A program made the position numbers and the translations under genes. A DNA stretch of 64,000 nt, from NCBI GenBank assembly GCA_017654935.2, contig CM065699.1:8923415-8987414 (forward strand), read 5' to 3'. Of this stretch, positions 1-10,860 are shown one piece after another. Positions within the stretch are counted from its first letter, which is position 1, and each line of letters starts with the position of its first letter. The DNA comes from Phymorhynchus buccinoides. Its lineage: Eukaryota; Mollusca; Gastropoda; Neogastropoda; Raphitomidae. The notes under the pieces are model-generated. The model did not search any database, was not told the origin of the DNA, and was given only the letters and a program-made list of their open reading frames with translations.

Positions 1-469
1 CTAAGTGAACTACTTAATAAACATTTACAAACTGAATCAAGAACAGAATAATTGTTTAGAATACTGGGTAGAGACAATGGCGTCGATCCATCAATAAAAC
101 CATCAATACCCGAATTCTTGAAAAGTTCTCTTGCTAATGGACACTGAATCAGTAAATGACTGACACTCAAGGATTCACCACACATGCATTTAACATTAAT
201 ACAGTATTTTGTTTTAAATGAATTCAAACGTAGTCTATGGATTAGACTTTCAATCTCCCTGGACGAGAAAGTAACACGTTTGTGTAATATTATCTCATTG
301 TCTCTAACATTAGATTTAATACAGTTATTATAATATTGAACGTCTGAGTTCATCAATTCAGTTTTGACATTTTCATGAGAAGTTTTGTTTATAATTGAGA
401 AACATTCTGTCAGATCTAAAGGAACATTAATTGATACTGCGTCGTCACTATTTTGAGCTGCATTTTTTG

Positions 470-1006
470 CAGCTTGGTCTACCCGTTCATTTCCTGATAT
501 TCCGCAATGAGAAGGCACCCAACAAAAAGTAATGGTGATGCCTTTCAAGGAAAGAATGTGTATTATATGTTTAATTTCAATTATCATGTCAAGTCGGATA
601 CATGAATTGGGAGACATAATAGCATACATTGCTGCTTTAGAATCAACACATATTAAGATGTGTCTGTTATTTATAGGAAAACTTAAAAGGAAATCCAAGG
701 ACATAAGTATAGCAAATAATTCAGCGCTATATATAGACAAATTTTTTACCAAGATAGAACAACTTTTCTACTTTTAAGCTAGGAATAATGAAAGCTGCTC
801 CCGAGTTATTATCTTCTAAAACTGAACCATCTGTGAATATTTTTAAATATTGATTGTACGTATTTTCTAAGTGCGTGTACACAGACGTTCTCAAAATATT
901 GGGAGAACCCTTTTTAGATAAATGAGAGTAATCAATATCAAAGACAGCTTTTGATTGCTCCCATTTTGGAATGGGAGAAAATGTGGGTTTTTTAGTGATG
1001 TTACTT
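470..1006 (-). pseudogene. LINE A RNase H domain, frameshifted
   Basis: Translated from the minus strand, this stretch holds two RNase H landmarks in different frames: KIFTDGSVLEDNNSGAAF near 830-870, with the first catalytic Asp in TDGS, and FCWVPSHCGISGNERVDQAAK-like sequence near 465-530, the C-terminal signature of LINE RNase H. Stops and frame changes between them (around 600-780) mean the domain cannot be made as one protein. The remaining sequence down to position 1 reads as a cysteine-containing tail (CMCGESLSVSHLLIQCPLA), typical of the C-terminus of such ORF2 proteins. Confidence 0.7.
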
Positions 1007-2497
1007 TTATTTAGGTTTTGTATCGCTTAGAAGATCGGAGGAAAACGAATAAATAGATTTTGTGGATAGAATATTCTGAGCACGTTTTCCAAAATCCTTT
1101 TCAGAATTTAAACATACCTCTTCTGAGCAAAAATTGTTTTGAGAAAAACTTTTCAAAACAAATTTTGAAGCAGAAGCTTTACGGAGTTCTGTGAGAGGTA
1201 AAACTCCCACTTCGCTATATGTCCCTAAGTTAGATGTATGTGTGGGAACTCCAAGAGCAATTTTGTAAGCTTTGCAGTCAGTACTCTGAAGTTTATTTAA
1301 AAGATATTGAGGTGCATTAAAAAATACTTCTTGAGCATATGATAGTCTAGAGCGTACAAGGGCGGATGCTAAAATTATTAATGTGTTGGTATCTTGCCCC
1401 CAAGATTGTTTACTAACTATTTTAAGGAAGTTTAAGCTTTTCCTTGCTTTATTTAAAATATAATCAATATGAGCATTCCACGTTAACTTACTACTTAAGA
1501 AAACACCTAAGAATTTGACGCTTTTAACATAATTTAAAACAATGCCATCCAAGATGAAAATTGGAAGTTTATCTGGATCATATCCAGAGTTAAAAAGCAT
1601 CATATTTGTCTTTTCTGGCGAAAGAGAAAGCCCGTTTTCATATAAAAAATTATTTATTTTATTAAGTTCGTGTTGATATTTAATTTTGATATAATTCAGT
1701 GACCTTGATGGAGTATGTCGTTTCATTGTTACTTTCATCCATAGGCATATATCGTCTGCAAATTGAGCTAACTCTGTATCTTTAGAAAGACCTTTGGGTA
1801 GATCAGAAATCAAAATATTAAATAATATTGGCGAAATTACTGATCCTTGAGGTAAACCCATTTGCAAAGGCCTAGGGTTCGAATATGTATTTTCTATTCT
1901 TGTTTGAATATGCCTACAATGTAGAAAATCTTGAATATAATTGTACATATTACCACTGATACCAATATTTTTTATTTTATACAAAAGCCGCTTGTGCCAC
2001 ACTTGTTCATAGGCTTTTCGTATGTCAAAAAATGTTGCAAGTACGTTCTTACGACGTGCAAACTGATGTTTTACATGGGTTGTAAGTTTGACTAGATGTT
2101 CTATTGTGGATCTGCCTGTCTGGAATGCAGCTTGGTTAATTGGTATGATGCTATGTTTACTACAATGATGAATTAGTCTTTTTAACACAATCTTTTCCAT
2201 TAATTTACATGTATTAGATGTTAATGCAATAGGGCGGTAACTATTTATATCTCTAAGTGGCTTCCCCTTCTTATGAATTGGAACAATGATGGAATGCTTC
2301 CAAATTAAAGGCATTCTACCATCGCTCCAATATTTTTGAAACAACAAATAAAGAAAATATATTACATTTTGCGGAAGGTGACTTAACATTTCATTGGAAA
2401 TGCCGTCTAAGCCCACTGATGTCTTTTTCTTCAAAGTATTGAGGCACTCTTTTACCTCCTCTAATGTTATAGGAGCATTTAAATAATGATCTTCTAC
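1007..2497 (-). CDS. LINE A reverse transcriptase domain
   Basis: Encodes the RT of the same element. Visible RT motifs: KTSVGLDGISNEML near the N-terminus, PIHKKGKP and YRPIALTS (fingers), FFDIRKAYEQVWH (motif A, near 2020), GLPQGSVISPILFNI (motif B, near 1850) and QFADDICLW (motif C, near 1755). The thumb follows with KFLGVFL and SRLSYAQEVF. The frame is open upstream of the first ATG (2434) as far as the insertion at 2509, so the ATG is not a true start. It ends at 1007; a one-frame shift there would continue into an RNase H-like frame. Confidence 0.85.
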   Translation of the reverse strand, partial: VEDHYLNAPITLEEVKECLNTLKKKTSVGLDGISNEMLSHLPQNVIYFLYLLFQKYWSDGRMPLIWKHSIIVPIHKKGKPLRDINSYRPIALTSNTCKLMEKIVLKRLIHHCSKHSIIPINQAAFQTGRSTIEHLVKLTTHVKHQFARRKNVLATFFDIRKAYEQVWHKRLLYKIKNIGISGNMYNYIQDFLHCRHIQTRIENTYSNPRPLQMGLPQGSVISPILFNILISDLPKGLSKDTELAQFADDICLWMKVTMKRHTPSRSLNYIKIKYQHELNKINNFLYENGLSLSPEKTNMMLFNSGYDPDKLPIFILDGIVLNYVKSVKFLGVFLSSKLTWNAHIDYILNKARKSLNFLKIVSKQSWGQDTNTLIILASALVRSRLSYAQEVFFNAPQYLLNKLQSTDCKAYKIALGVPTHTSNLGTYSEVGVLPLTELRKASASKFVLKSFSQNNFCSEEVCLNSEKDFGKRAQNILSTKSIYSFSSDLLSDTKPK

Positions 2498-2509
2498 TGG
2501 TTTTGGACT

Positions 2510-3276
2510 TAAAAATCACCATGAAACTCTATATCATAAACACGAATAACTGTCAAGTTCGGTCATTTAAAACAAATATTTTAACTTTTTATCCTATATT
2601 ATAACTAAAATTTTAACAAACTAACACAAGTCCGAGATGTAAATTTCTCCCAGTAATGGGAAGTCCCGGGGGCAGAGATATCTCCCCCCGGTAGGACACA
2701 ACATTTTATCTCTCTTTTAGTTCGAGATGTACATTTCCCCCCTAATTTATAGGGAAGTCCCGGGGGTAGATATATCTTCCTCCGGTAGGTCACTTAAACT
2801 TTTTGGTAAATTCTTTTTATTCTACCAACTCCTGTAAATAAAAGAACATATATGTACATAAACACTTTTAAAATAGATAAGGGCCAATATTGGTTTTTTA
2901 TTATTAAAACAGAAGTATGATCTTCTTTTAACATTTGTAGCCCTGAAATTTTAATCCTGGGGGGAGTCTAAGGTTTCGGTTGGGTCACATAAGGTCAAAA
3001 CAACAAAATAAATTTTATTATAACAAAAATTTTAAATTCTAATTGAATTTTAACAATGTGTTACCAGACTATCCTTTAAATATCCTTAAAAACCTCGTCA
3101 GAGTAAATTCTAACGGCTTGCGCTTATAAAAGAGAATCTCCCCAAACATTTTTTAATGTTTGTCCATGTCCTTGTAACGTCTCTATTTTTTGTTTTGTCC
3201 CCTAAACTAACTTGAGTATAAATGTCTCATATGTGCCCTTATGGGTCGAGAGGACGTAAAACACTAAGTATCATCA
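2510..3276. mobile_element. 767-bp insertion with 12-bp target-site duplication
   Basis: The 12-mer TGGTTTTGGACT occurs at 2498-2509 and again at 3277-3288, immediately flanking this segment, and the two sides rejoin the endonuclease and RT reading frames. It is therefore an insertion into LINE A. It holds no long ORF. Inside, about 70-85 bp is repeated at a 90-bp offset (GAGATGTA at 2634 and 2724, each followed by GGGAAGTCCCGGGGG). A 12-bp duplication suits a retroposon. I do not recognise the family. Confidence 0.8.
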
Positions 3277-3288
3277 TGGTTTTGGACT

Positions 3289-4626
3289 ATTATAAACGTC
3301 TTTTTCTTCTTCACTTTCACGATGATTTTTATAATCTGTTGATAAGTTGTCAATGCTACTATTTTTTGCAAATAAATCAGCAAATGCTTCGGCTTTATCA
3401 AAATTAGATGGGAATTCGGAATTGTTTAATTTAACTGGACAATGTGGTAGGTTAACCCCACTTTTCATCGTTTTTAATTGTGTCCAAACTTTTTGAACAT
3501 CTTTAAAATTTGATACCTCATTTTCACAGAAAGAAGACCAATATTGCCGTTTTGCTTGCGCATTTATTCTATTTTGTTTGTTTTTTGCTCTTTTCTTTTC
3601 AAGAAGTTTTTTAACCTTTTCTTTAGGATCCTTCTCTCTTTTATACTCTCTTATTTTGTTCTTTTTCTCTTGCTTAGCACCTTGGCAAGTCTCATTCCAC
3701 CACACATTACCCAAATGTTCCTTTGATTTTACAGATTTTATTGTTGGAATCGATTCATTAGCAGCAGAAATGATTGCGTTTTGAAATCTGTCATATAGTG
3801 TATCAACATCTTGACAATTCATATTGTTTATATCTATATAAAATGAACTTAATAAATACGAAAATGTATTCCAGTTTGCAAATTTGTAACTAAATTTCGG
3901 AACTTTATCATGTGTGACATTGTTTGTTTTTGGTCTCATAGTCTCAAATGAAATGACAATAGGCAGATGGTCACTATTTAACGTGTCATCAAGGGTTTGC
4001 CAGTCACAAGATACAGCCAGTTCTGGAGATATTAACAATATATCGATGGCACTAGGATTATGTTTGGGATTGTCAGGGATACGGGTTATACTACCGTCGT
4101 TTAAAAGGTAAAGAGATGAATCAACTATATTTTCAATAAAACGATTATTGGTTATGACTTTACATCCTTTTTCCCAGAATGGTGAATGGGCATTAAAGTC
4201 ACCAGTGACAAGATATTTATTAGACTGGTCTGACTGAATTGAGCGTAACCATTCTGTATTAATTTCGTTAGGTCCTTTGGGTAAATAGACAGAAACAATT
4301 GTTAGTACATTATAATCTACTTGTACCCTGACTGCACAAGCATGCAACCCGGGAATGTCTGGTGGAACAGGACTGGTACATGGTGTGTATTTCACATCTT
4401 CACGAACGTATATCGCCACGTTTATTTTTTCATCATTACCAACGTTTTGGATAATAGGCGGAAAGTAATAGTTAGGTAATTTAGGTAGTTTGGCTTTTTG
4501 CACATTTAGTGACTGCAAAGCTAGTATGTTATATTTTTCTTCAGTTGATTGTTGTACCAGTTGGTCTTTACTGGTTGTGATGGATCGACAATTCCATTGC
4601 AATACCTTAAAATCTTTAACGAACAT
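3289..4626 (-). CDS. LINE A endonuclease domain (APE-type), split from its RT
   Basis: About 446 codons encode the endonuclease that nicks target DNA for target-primed reverse transcription. Visible motifs, N to C: VLQWNCRS at the start, VTGDFNAHSPFW, AIDILLISPEL and the catalytic LNSDHLPIV. The second half is lysine-rich and matches the linker before RT. The reading frame stops at 3274 only because an insertion begins at 3276; the residues before the stop (NSPKP) recur as SPKP at the beginning of the RT part at 2509, so the two were one ORF. The acidic and histidine catalytic residues look intact. Confidence 0.85.
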
Positions 4627-4727
4627 ATGTTATCTTACAACAAGAAAACAATTAGATAATTATAACTAATTATAACTAATTTGTATGATAAAAGATAACA
4701 ACACAAGATCACGGTGGTGTATGTTTG

Positions 4728-4992
<265 letters not shown>

Positions 4993-5439
4993 GAAATAGG
5001 AGTGGAGTAGAGATAATCAACTTATTCAGTTTACGATTGAAACAGATTGCATAACCAATTACCGCGTGTTCTTCCTTCTTTTTTTTTGGTTGGGTGGGGG
5101 TGGGGGTATGGATAGGCTTATAAAACGTGCATTTGGCGATTCTAAATCACCTTTTATTTGACTCTGTTACTTTCGCCACAGACTCCAATCTGATAGTTTG
5201 TATGTGTATTCACTTTCTCTTCCTCTCTCTCTCTTCTGAATCTTTTTCTATGGTCACCCCCTAAAGTGTGTACAATTACTTCCATAAGGAAGTTGGTCAC
5301 CACCACAGAAGAAGAAGAAGACTCTAAGCTACTCTTTACTGTGTGAAAATAGGGAAACACAACAAACGACAGTCCAGTGGAGAGTTTCTTCAGGTAAAAC
5401 TACTACAAACCAGAAGCCATTACCACAAAAAGAAGCCTG

Positions 5440-5775
5440 ATTCTTCTTCTTCTACTTCTTCGACGGCTCTGACTGATTCCTGTCATTATGAGCGCAGACG
5501 TGTCATGCTGCCGTTATGCGCCTAAGAAATAGTTAGACCCAGTGCACGTCCGTCTTCAGATGCAGAAAATCTTTGTAAGAATTTCTAGAGGAAAAAAAGG
5601 CAGGAGAATGGGACCAGTAAGGCAGAAAGATAGTAGATGACAGTAAGCAAAGGAAAAAAGAGTCAAAGAGAGTGACAGATTAGAGGAAGTTACAAGCACA
5701 GAACTTCCAGAAGAGGAGGGAACTATTTGTGCAAAATACACCCACCCCCACCCCCCAGTATCCCCACGGGGGAAA
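5440..5775 (+). repeat. Dispersed repeat R1, copy 1
   Basis: First of several copies of a dispersed family. Landmarks in order: a CTTCTTCTT run, TTCCTGTCATTATGAGCGCAG, CATGCTGCCGTTATGCGCC, AAAATCTTTGTAAGAATTT, AAGGCAGGAGAATGG, AACTTCCAGAAG, and an end at GTATCCCCACGGGG. Other copies lie at 19205-19400 (-), 24445-24645 (-), 39045-39110 (+, head only), 40970-41232 (+), 46495-46890 (foldback) and 54215-54440 (-). No coding capacity. Confidence 0.75.
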
Positions 5776-6044
5776 AGGCTGATAGTGCCAAAAACATGTT
5801 TCTGCTGTGTTTATAGAAAGTAAGTAACAACAACGAAATTGATTTCGATACATTTTGTCGAGAGTCATAGAGAATAACAGAAAATGTTATCAGCCTTTGG
5901 TGGCTGTATTTGTTTATCTGTTCCTAAACAGCTTTTTTCCTTAAAACAATAGTGAACGGGTTTTGATTAAAAACAAATTTCAGAGGTTAGAGTATTACAC
6001 ACAAAAATACAATATATGCCAACCCTCACCCCTCCATCCCATCC

Positions 6045-6580
6045 CAGGTCAGGTCAGGTAGTTAGGGCATATAATAGGTATCGCGGCCTCTCAGCTGTCC
6101 TTTCATTTTTTTATTTAGACCCTTTACACGGCTGAGAGTGTGTGGTGTGGGTTTTTTTAATAGCAAATCCGCCTTCTAGTCATGCTCATATAATTTTTGT
6201 TTTGAGATGTTGGTGCAATTATCAAGGAAGTATTTGAATTGTGTTAAATTCCGTGCAAGTTTAGTATGTACAGGAAGAGTATTCCAAAACTTTGGTACTC
6301 TGTTAGAAAAGAAAATTGTATCTAATATTACTTCGGCTATACTGGGGTAGTGTTTTAAAATCATTGTTACGGGTTCTTGAATCAGTTGTTAGGTCTAATT
6401 GGAATAAATATTTATTAGTATTGCCAGTCATCACTGTGTTTATCAGCTCCCTGCGAATTCTACTATATTTCAGATATGGTAGTTTCAGCTTTCTGAGACT
6501 GTTCATAGTCCTGCTGCTTCTTTCCTTCGAATTACTTTTCTGGTCCCTGGCATAGCCCCGTTGTGAACTGTGCACTTCTT
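6045..6580 (-). pseudogene. 5'-truncated CR1/Jockey-like LINE, RT C-terminus
   Basis: Minus-strand translation in two frames gives LKLPYLKYSRIRRELIN and then FSNRVPKFWNTLPVHTKL ending KLYEHD-stop. These correspond to LDLPSLKYRRLRGDLIN and FANRVAKYWNNLSAQIKL ending RYQHD-stop in the near-complete LINE at 42.6-45.5 kb. One frameshift lies near 6303-6364. The element ends in GGTCAGGTCAGGT near 6045-6058, the same 5-bp tandem tail as the larger copy, so this is a 5'-truncated member of that family. Confidence 0.8.
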
Positions 6581-6714
6581 TACCCCATGTTCATTGTCTC
6601 AGAAATGGTTTCAAAAGTGTTACACCATCTCAAAACTAGTAGACCAATCTGAAAAGTGTGTCACCGTCTCAACAATGTATTTTTTCTATAAAATATTTTT
6701 GTATATTCTAGTCA

Positions 6715-7046
6715 CAGAGACTTATCTCTGTGAAATTCGGGTTGCTCCCACATCGAGAGCGCGTCGCAGCAAACGCAGCGCTATCCATGGGCACGGGGTG
6801 AAGAGGGGTGGGGAGGACTTGAGAAACCTAGCTATCAATTTGGTCACACCAGGTAGCGGGATTTCTCCCTTTCAGACTAGCTTTAATTAAGTCCCCATCC
6901 GAAGGACTCGACATTCAGTTTTATTTTCCCGCCGAACGAGAAAGAAAGGGCGAGGCCAGGATTCGAACCCGGGTCACTCACGCATTGAAAGTGGCAGGTG
7001 CCAGTCTTAACCACTCTGTCACCTTCCCTCCTGTGTTTCACTGTTT
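6715..7046 (-). mobile_element. tRNA-derived SINE
   Basis: On the minus strand the head (about 7046-6955) has an A-box-like TGACAGAGTGGTTAAGAC and a good B box, GGGTTCGAATCC. A tRNA-unrelated body follows and ends at about 6718 with CGGGTTGCTCCCACATCGAGAG rules read in the opposite sense. The body end CTGTGAAATTCGGGTTGCTC recurs at 33790-33815, so this is a multicopy family. A functional tRNA is unlikely because the acceptor arm does not pair and no discriminator end is seen. Confidence 0.7.
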
Positions 7047-7084
7047 CCAACAACAACAAAAAGTCCATGAAGCGTACGTTAAGT

Positions 7085-7104
7085 TTAGGTTAGGTTAGGT
7101 TAGG
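7085..7104 (+). repeat. Short TTAGG tandem run
   Basis: About four tandem TTAGG units between the SINE and anonymous sequence. Too short to mean a telomere; listed because telomere-like repeats recur in the window. Confidence 0.8.
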
Positions 7105-7106
7105 AT

Positions 7107-7850
7107 ATAGGGACTAAACATAGCCGTTAGGCTTTCAAACGTCCCATTCTTAATAATATCATTTATAATGTAGGCTACAAGGTTTATCGCGCACTCAGGT
7201 TTTAGATAATCATTCATCATATTCGTATGTCAACTTTTTATAATATTCCCAGTCGTCTAATAGATTTTTGAAAATGTTTTCTGTTTAAGTTTACTGCTAT
7301 TGAGCTTGGCGCCTTGATCTTCATCCCCAGGCACCAAGTTTAAAGTACAACAACAGTGCTGTGTTGCTGGGGGGATAGGGGGTGGTGGTGTTATCAGTTG
7401 GATGGGACACGATATCCACAGTTATTGTTCCCTGCGTTACCCTAGAGTTTTAGGATTTTACGGATTAGTAGGCCTATAGGCTAAAATTTGCACACACGAA
7501 ATTAGGGTTAGAATGCACTTCCGGTTCGGGAATTGCTCTTTTGCATGTAGGGAGGGAGGTGGGTGTTAGTGTGTTGTGTTATGATTATATGCAGTGCGTA
7601 GAAATGTTTGTTTGTAAATGGTAAGTGAAAAGCGCATTGAGTTGCTTAGCAAGATTATGCGCTATATAAGCATTATTAATTGTTAATATTATTATTAAGT
7701 TATACCCATATGTAGGCCTATAGATTACATGTTTTTAATTTAATAGAGGCAAGGTTTCCAAGTCATTACTCCAAGATGGCGGCCAATAAGGCTGCTTAGA
7801 CACCAAACAGGCTTTGAGTTTAAATTGTAATAATAGGCGCATAACCGCGT
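7107..7850. other. Non-coding stretch
   Basis: No ORF, RNA gene or promoter signal that I can support. It contains one copy of a LINE/SINE 3' tail at 7625-7695, annotated separately. Confidence 0.6.
7625..7695 (+). repeat. LINE/SINE 3' stem-loop tail, copy 1
   Basis: AAGCGCATTGAG is followed by ATGCGCTATATAAGC and then ATT-rich repeats. GCGC pairs with GCGC to form a short hairpin. The same tail ends the LINE fragment at 16.9-18.0 kb and recurs at 19865-19965 (-), 32480-32560 (+) and 37960-38035 (+). Confidence 0.65.
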
Positions 7851-7854
7851 TAAA

Positions 7855-9037
7855 AAATAAAAGCGCATGACGGTGTTGTCATGGGGAAAGAGTGAAGCGT
7901 ATTGACCGCTGTGGCTGTGGTGCCATGGAGAAAGAATGGAAAATAAAAGCATATGACTGTTGCCATGACGAAGAGAGTAAAAAGGTAAAAGCATATGACT
8001 GTTTTGCCATGGGGAAAGAGTAAAAATAATAAAAGCGTATGCCTGTGTTACCATGGAGAAAGTGAAAAATAAAAGCGTAGGACTGTGTTACCATGGATAA
8101 AGAGTGAAAAATAAAAGCGTAGGACTGTGTTACCATGGAGAAAGAGTGAAAAATAAAAGCGTAGGACTGTGTTACCATGGAGAAAGAGTGAAAAATAAAA
8201 GCGTAGGACTGTGTTACCATGGAGAAAGAGTGAAAAATAAAAGCGTAGGACTGTGTTACCATGGAGAAAGAGTGAAAAATAAAAGCGTAGGACTGTGTTG
8301 TCATTGAGAAAGAGTGAAAAATAAAAGCGTAGGACTGTGTTACCATGGAGAAAGAGTGAAAAATAAAAGCGTAGGACTGTGTTACCATGGAGAAAGAGTG
8401 AAAAATAAAAGCGTAGGACTGTTGCCATGGAGAAAGAGTGAAAAATAAAAGCGTAGGACTGTGTTACCATGGAGAAAGAATGAAAAATAAAAGCATATGA
8501 CTGTTGCCATGACGAAGAGAGTAAAAAGGTAAAAGCATATGACTGTTTTGCCATGGGGAAAGAGTAATAATAATAAAAGCGTATGCCTGTGTTACCATGG
8601 AGAAAGAGTGAAAAATAAAAGCGTAGGACTGTGTTGCCATGGAGAAAGAGTGAAAAATAAAAGCGTAGGACTGTGTTACCATGGAGAAAGAGTGAAAAAT
8701 AAAAGCGTAGGACTGTGTTACCATGGAGAAAGAGTGAAAAATAAAAGCGTAGGACTGTGTTACCATGGAGAAAGAGTGAAAAATAAAAGCGTAGGACTGT
8801 GTTACCATGGAGAAAGAGTGAAAAATAAAAGCGTAGGACTTGTTACCATGGAGAAAGAGTGAAAAATAAAAGCGTAGGACTGTGTTACCATGGAGAAAGA
8901 GTGAAAAATAAAAGCGTAGGACTGTGTTGTCATTGAGAAAGAGTGAAAAATAAAAGCGTAGGACTGTGTTGTCATTGAGAAAGAGTGACAAATAAAAGCG
9001 TAGGACTGTGTTGTCATTGAGAAAGAGTGAAAAACAA
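7855..9037. repeat. 42-bp minisatellite, about 28 units
   Basis: Tandem units of 42 bp with the core ACCATGGAGAAAGAGTGAAA and then AATAAAAGCGTAGGACTGTG. The length is 14 codons, so several frames stay open on both strands (14-aa repeats such as MVTQSYAFIFHSFS); I do not regard them as genes. Variant units (ATATGACTGTTGCC, CATGACGAAGAGAG) occur as a block at 7930-8060 and again at 8472-8600, showing a higher-order duplication of about 542 bp, or 13 units. Confidence 0.95.
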
Positions 9038-9850
9038 GTGGACCGCCGAGCGACAGATAAGTTTCCAAGCTGGCGAACTTGGGCACATAACAGCAGCATG
9101 ACGCATCTGCTCTCCAATGACAAGAAACTGGGAAATTGCAAAAACAAAACCCACCTTAATAAATAACAGAGCGGCAGATATGTCCTTGCCCGTTACGCCC
9201 TGTACCTGCCCCGCCCTGTACCTCCCCTCCCCTCACATCTTAGCCCCTGTCCTCCTTGCGTCCTTTGGGTGATACAACTACACACCCTTCACTGGAGTGC
9301 ACATCCTTTACCAGGATGTACACCCGGCCTTAACACGGAAACATGTCTGCCTCATTTAAACCAAAATGTGGCATAGCCTCCCTCACATCTTAGACCTCGA
9401 TCCTCCTTGCATCCTTTGGGTAATACATCTACACACCCTTGACTGGAGTACACATCCTTTACCGGGATGCACACCCTTAAGCGGTGGGGTGTACACCCTT
9501 AACACTGAGATATGTCTGCCGCTCGGTAACATGTAAACCCTACATGGCACATTTTGTGGTACAATGTTTTTACTCTTAATATTACACCCTGTCCTTCACT
9601 GGGAGATATACGTCCTTAATCAGTGGGTGTACACCCTTAACTCGGAGACATGTCTGCCGCTCGGCAACATTTAAATCGTACGTGGCATAATTTGTACTGC
9701 AGTGTCTTTTACTCTTATTTTTACACCCACACAAAATTTGGAGTTATTCCATGCAGTATTTCACAACATATAAGAGGGTAAAGAGAAACGGGAACATGTC
9801 TGCCGCTCGGCGACATTTTATTCCCGATGCATAATTTATGTACCAGTGTG
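9038..9850. repeat. Diverged tandem repeats with ACATGTCTGCCGCTCGG core
   Basis: The motif ATGTCTGCCGCTCGG recurs at about 9510, 9650 and 9798, with an inverted version near 9040 (CCGCCGAGCGACAGATA). Each is accompanied by GTGTACACCCTTAAC-type sequence and TGGCATAATTTGTAC. Two more similar units at 9230-9330 and 9390-9480 begin TCCTCCTTGCGTCCTTTGGG. The units are 130-190 bp and strongly diverged. No gene. Confidence 0.65.
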
Positions 9851-9883
9851 TTGTACGCTTAGTCTCACACCTTCACACCAAAT

Positions 9884-10330
9884 TTGAAAGGATTCTACCT
9901 TCTAGTTCACAAGATAAGGCTCAGACAAGAAATATATAAGCCTAGCGCAAAGAAGGAAATTTCGGTTTTCAAGGTCAAACTTCAAGGTCAAGGTCAGTAC
10001 GCCAATAATTTATGCTTCGATGTCTTCTACTTTACGTCATACAACACGACACAGAATCTGAAGCGCTTCTGTCAAGAAAAAATGTTGAAAATATGGCTGA
10101 AAACCCAATTTTTAGACCCCAACCACTTTCAAGGCCTACCGATCTCCTTGACCTTGACCTTGATCGCGTTACCATCATCAGATTCGCCATACACCAATGC
10201 ACCTAAGTGCCACATTTGAAGACTATTCTATGGTGTAGAAGTTATGGCCATATATATACAGATTTTCGGTTTTCACGGTCATATGCCAAGGTCAAGGTCA
10301 CGATTGCGATAATTTATGCGCGGATGTTCC
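9884..10330. repeat. Two diverged ~305-bp units with AAGGTCAAGGTCA motifs
   Basis: TTCGGTTTTCAAGGTC near 9960 and TTCGGTTTTCACGGTC near 10265 begin equivalent segments. Both continue through AAGGTCAAGGTCA and ATAATTTATGC, which gives a period of about 305 bp. A reverse-oriented CCTTGACCTTGACCTTGAT sits at 10147-10165. These resemble tandem nuclear-receptor half-sites, but no function can be claimed from position. Confidence 0.6.
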
Positions 10331-10449
10331 ACCCTAGCTGAGCCCATTGGATCACGTGGATCCATATTATACACTGGGGGTGGCCCTGAAACGCAAACCT
10401 TAGAGTTGGAAGATGGCTTAGCGCGTTCGTCGACTTTCTCAGCGCCACT

Positions 10450-10452
10450 ACC

Positions 10453-10510
<58 letters not shown>

Positions 10511-10860
10511 ACCCCCCCCCCCCCCCCCCACCCCCCCCCCCCCACACACACACACATCTCGGTTCATCACCGCCTGCACCAGTTCAACCTCCTCCAACGA
10601 CCAGACAATACAGCCAGATGGCGGGGGATCTGCGAGTAGGGGTCTCAGGGCCACTCCTCCCCCCTCCCATATAACCCCCCCCCCCCCACACACACACACA
10701 CACACACACATCTCGGTTCATCACCGCCTGCACCAGTTCAACCTCCTGCAATGACCAGACAAGACAGCCAGATGGGGGCTCTGCATGTAGGAATCTCAGG
10801 GCCGCTACCCCCCACCCCCCCACCCCCCCTCTATCCACCCACATCTCGGTTCACTAGCGC
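10450..10860. repeat. Poly-C tract and three ~145-bp tandem units
   Basis: A run of C of about 85 bases with rare A (10452-10542) leads into three units. Each starts CACATCTCGGTTCA (about 10553, 10709 and 10841) and carries GACCAGACAA plus CAGCCAGATGG and a C-rich spacer. The third unit runs into unique sequence ending AAAG/GTATGA at 10980. Glycine- and proline-rich ORFs here are artefacts of the C run. Confidence 0.8.

Larger units (their letters stand above)
1..4626 (-). mobile_element. Non-LTR retrotransposon A (I/Nimb-like, EN-RT-RNase H), interrupted
   Basis: A minus-strand LINE. Read from 4626 downwards it encodes an APE-type endonuclease, then a reverse transcriptase, then an RNase H region. 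This order, with RNase H after RT, is typical of the I superfamily (I, Nimb and relatives); the clade assignment is inference. The copy is broken: a 767-bp insertion lies between the endonuclease and RT, a frameshift near 1010 separates RT from RNase H, and RNase H has further frameshifts. No ORF1 is visible upstream of 4626, where microsatellites begin, so the copy is probably 5'-truncated. The 3' end lies beyond position 1. Confidence 0.85.

Noticed and set aside
6955..7046. Possible tRNA gene on the minus strand
   Set aside because: Good B box, but it continues into a repeat body shared with 33.8 kb; a SINE head.
7855..9037. CRISPR-like array
   Set aside because: Repeats are contiguous without unique spacers and the genome is eukaryotic.
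7879..9147. Repeated 14-aa ORFs (MVTQSYAFIFHSFS and YHGERVKNKSVGLC) on both strands
   Set aside because: The 42-bp unit is divisible by three, so openness is automatic; no start context, splice structure or known fold.
10279..10844. Glycine-rich and proline-rich ORFs
   Set aside because: Poly-C/poly-G tract translated; no supporting coding signal.
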